This document shows positions 63,942-64,000 of a DNA stretch of 64,000 bases, piece after piece. The DNA comes from Corynebacterium minutissimum. GTDB lineage: Bacteria; Actinomycetota; Actinomycetes; Mycobacteriales; Mycobacteriaceae. Location: contig NZ_JSEF01000009.1 of the NCBI RefSeq assembly GCF_000805675.1, positions 1 through 64,000 on the forward strand, given 5' to 3'. Position numbers and translations under genes: made by a program. The notes under the pieces were generated by a model, which was not told where the DNA came from, ran no database searches, and saw only the letters and a list, made by a program, of their open reading frames with translations. The first letter of the stretch is position 1. Each line of letters opens with the position of its first letter.

Positions 63942-64000
63942 GTTGATCATCTCCAAAAATTTCTTCGACGGTTTTTCCAAGTTCGCGGCAGATGTCTAGG
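63934..64000 (-). CDS. XRE-family transcriptional regulator, 3' end only
   Basis: The last 21 residues of the reading frame are visible (LDICRELGKTVEEIFGDDQHD then stop at 63934-63936). The ...CRELGKTVEEIF ending is typical of short XRE helix-turn-helix regulators. It overlaps the membrane protein start. The rest of the gene is outside the window. Confidence 0.7.
   Translation of the reverse strand, partial: LDICRELGKTVEEIFGDDQHD

Noticed and set aside
63991-64000. GATGTCTAG at the window end matching the complement of the start repeat core
   Set aside because: It lies inside the XRE coding sequence and a 9-base match is expected by chance in 64 kb.
1-64000. CRISPR arrays, rRNA operons, prophage modules
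   Set aside because: No spaced short repeats with unique spacers, no rRNA sequence and no phage structural or integrase genes were seen; the only tRNA noticed is tRNA-Sec.

Overview
The window reads as a chromosomal segment of a Corynebacterium (Actinomycetota, Mycobacteriales). The evidence is the high-GC coding, the mycothiol genes mca and mshB, an LpqW-type lipoprotein, an LGFP-repeat lipoprotein, many short gaps, and several apparent leaderless starts (a TAnnnT -10 box 6-8 nt before the ATG or GTG). From memory, two gene orders follow Mycobacterium tuberculosis: mca - small membrane protein - Z-prenyl synthase - coaA - glyA - phoH - fumarase - glpX - DUF4245 - xseB/xseA - ispH - DUF6542 - ychF (0-23 kb, like Rv1082-Rv1112), and typA - lpqW - mshB - membrane protein - ferredoxin - aminotransferase (55-62 kb, like Rv1165-Rv1178). 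I cannot name the species.

Layout. 0-23 kb: core metabolism and cell envelope (mycothiol detoxification, prenyl synthesis, CoA, one-carbon units, fumarase, gluconeogenesis, exonuclease VII, IspH, RmuC, YchF). It is interrupted by a DHA2 drug-exporter/TetR pair with two matching palindromic operators and by a secreted CAP-like protein. 23-28 kb: one transport operon (HAD hydrolase - PhnD - PhnC - PhnE - PhnE - RpiR/SIS regulator) with no C-P lyase or phosphonatase gene in view. 28-38.7 kb: accessory metabolism and transport (CDF metal exporter, shortened winged-helix protein, succinate-semialdehyde dehydrogenase, PLP aldolase-like enzyme plus sugar-lactone oxidase, MFS, cystine-type symporter, lipoate ligase with a rearranged domain order). 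39-40 kb: PRC-barrel/DUF2382 stress-type protein.

40-50 kb is the standout: a complete selenocysteine locus. A formate dehydrogenase alpha subunit carries an in-frame UGA (Sec189) followed by a near-perfect bacterial SECIS hairpin. It is followed by an iron-sulfur subunit, an NrfD membrane subunit, convergent selD, tRNA-Sec (anticodon UCA), selA and selB. The one target and all of the Sec-specific decoding genes lie together. Next to it, about 100-bp direct repeats flank a HigBA toxin-antitoxin pair and a small basic protein of unknown function, which looks like an inserted cassette.

51-64 kb: ZupT, DUF808, DUF402, secreted protein, TypA, LpqW, MshB, ferredoxin, DapC, pseudouridine synthase and GtrA. 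Then comes a 390-bp block of alternating inverted repeats and a membrane protein/XRE regulator pair cut by the window end. The window also begins inside a 24-bp-period tandem repeat. No rRNA genes, CRISPR arrays, complete insertion sequences or prophage modules were seen.
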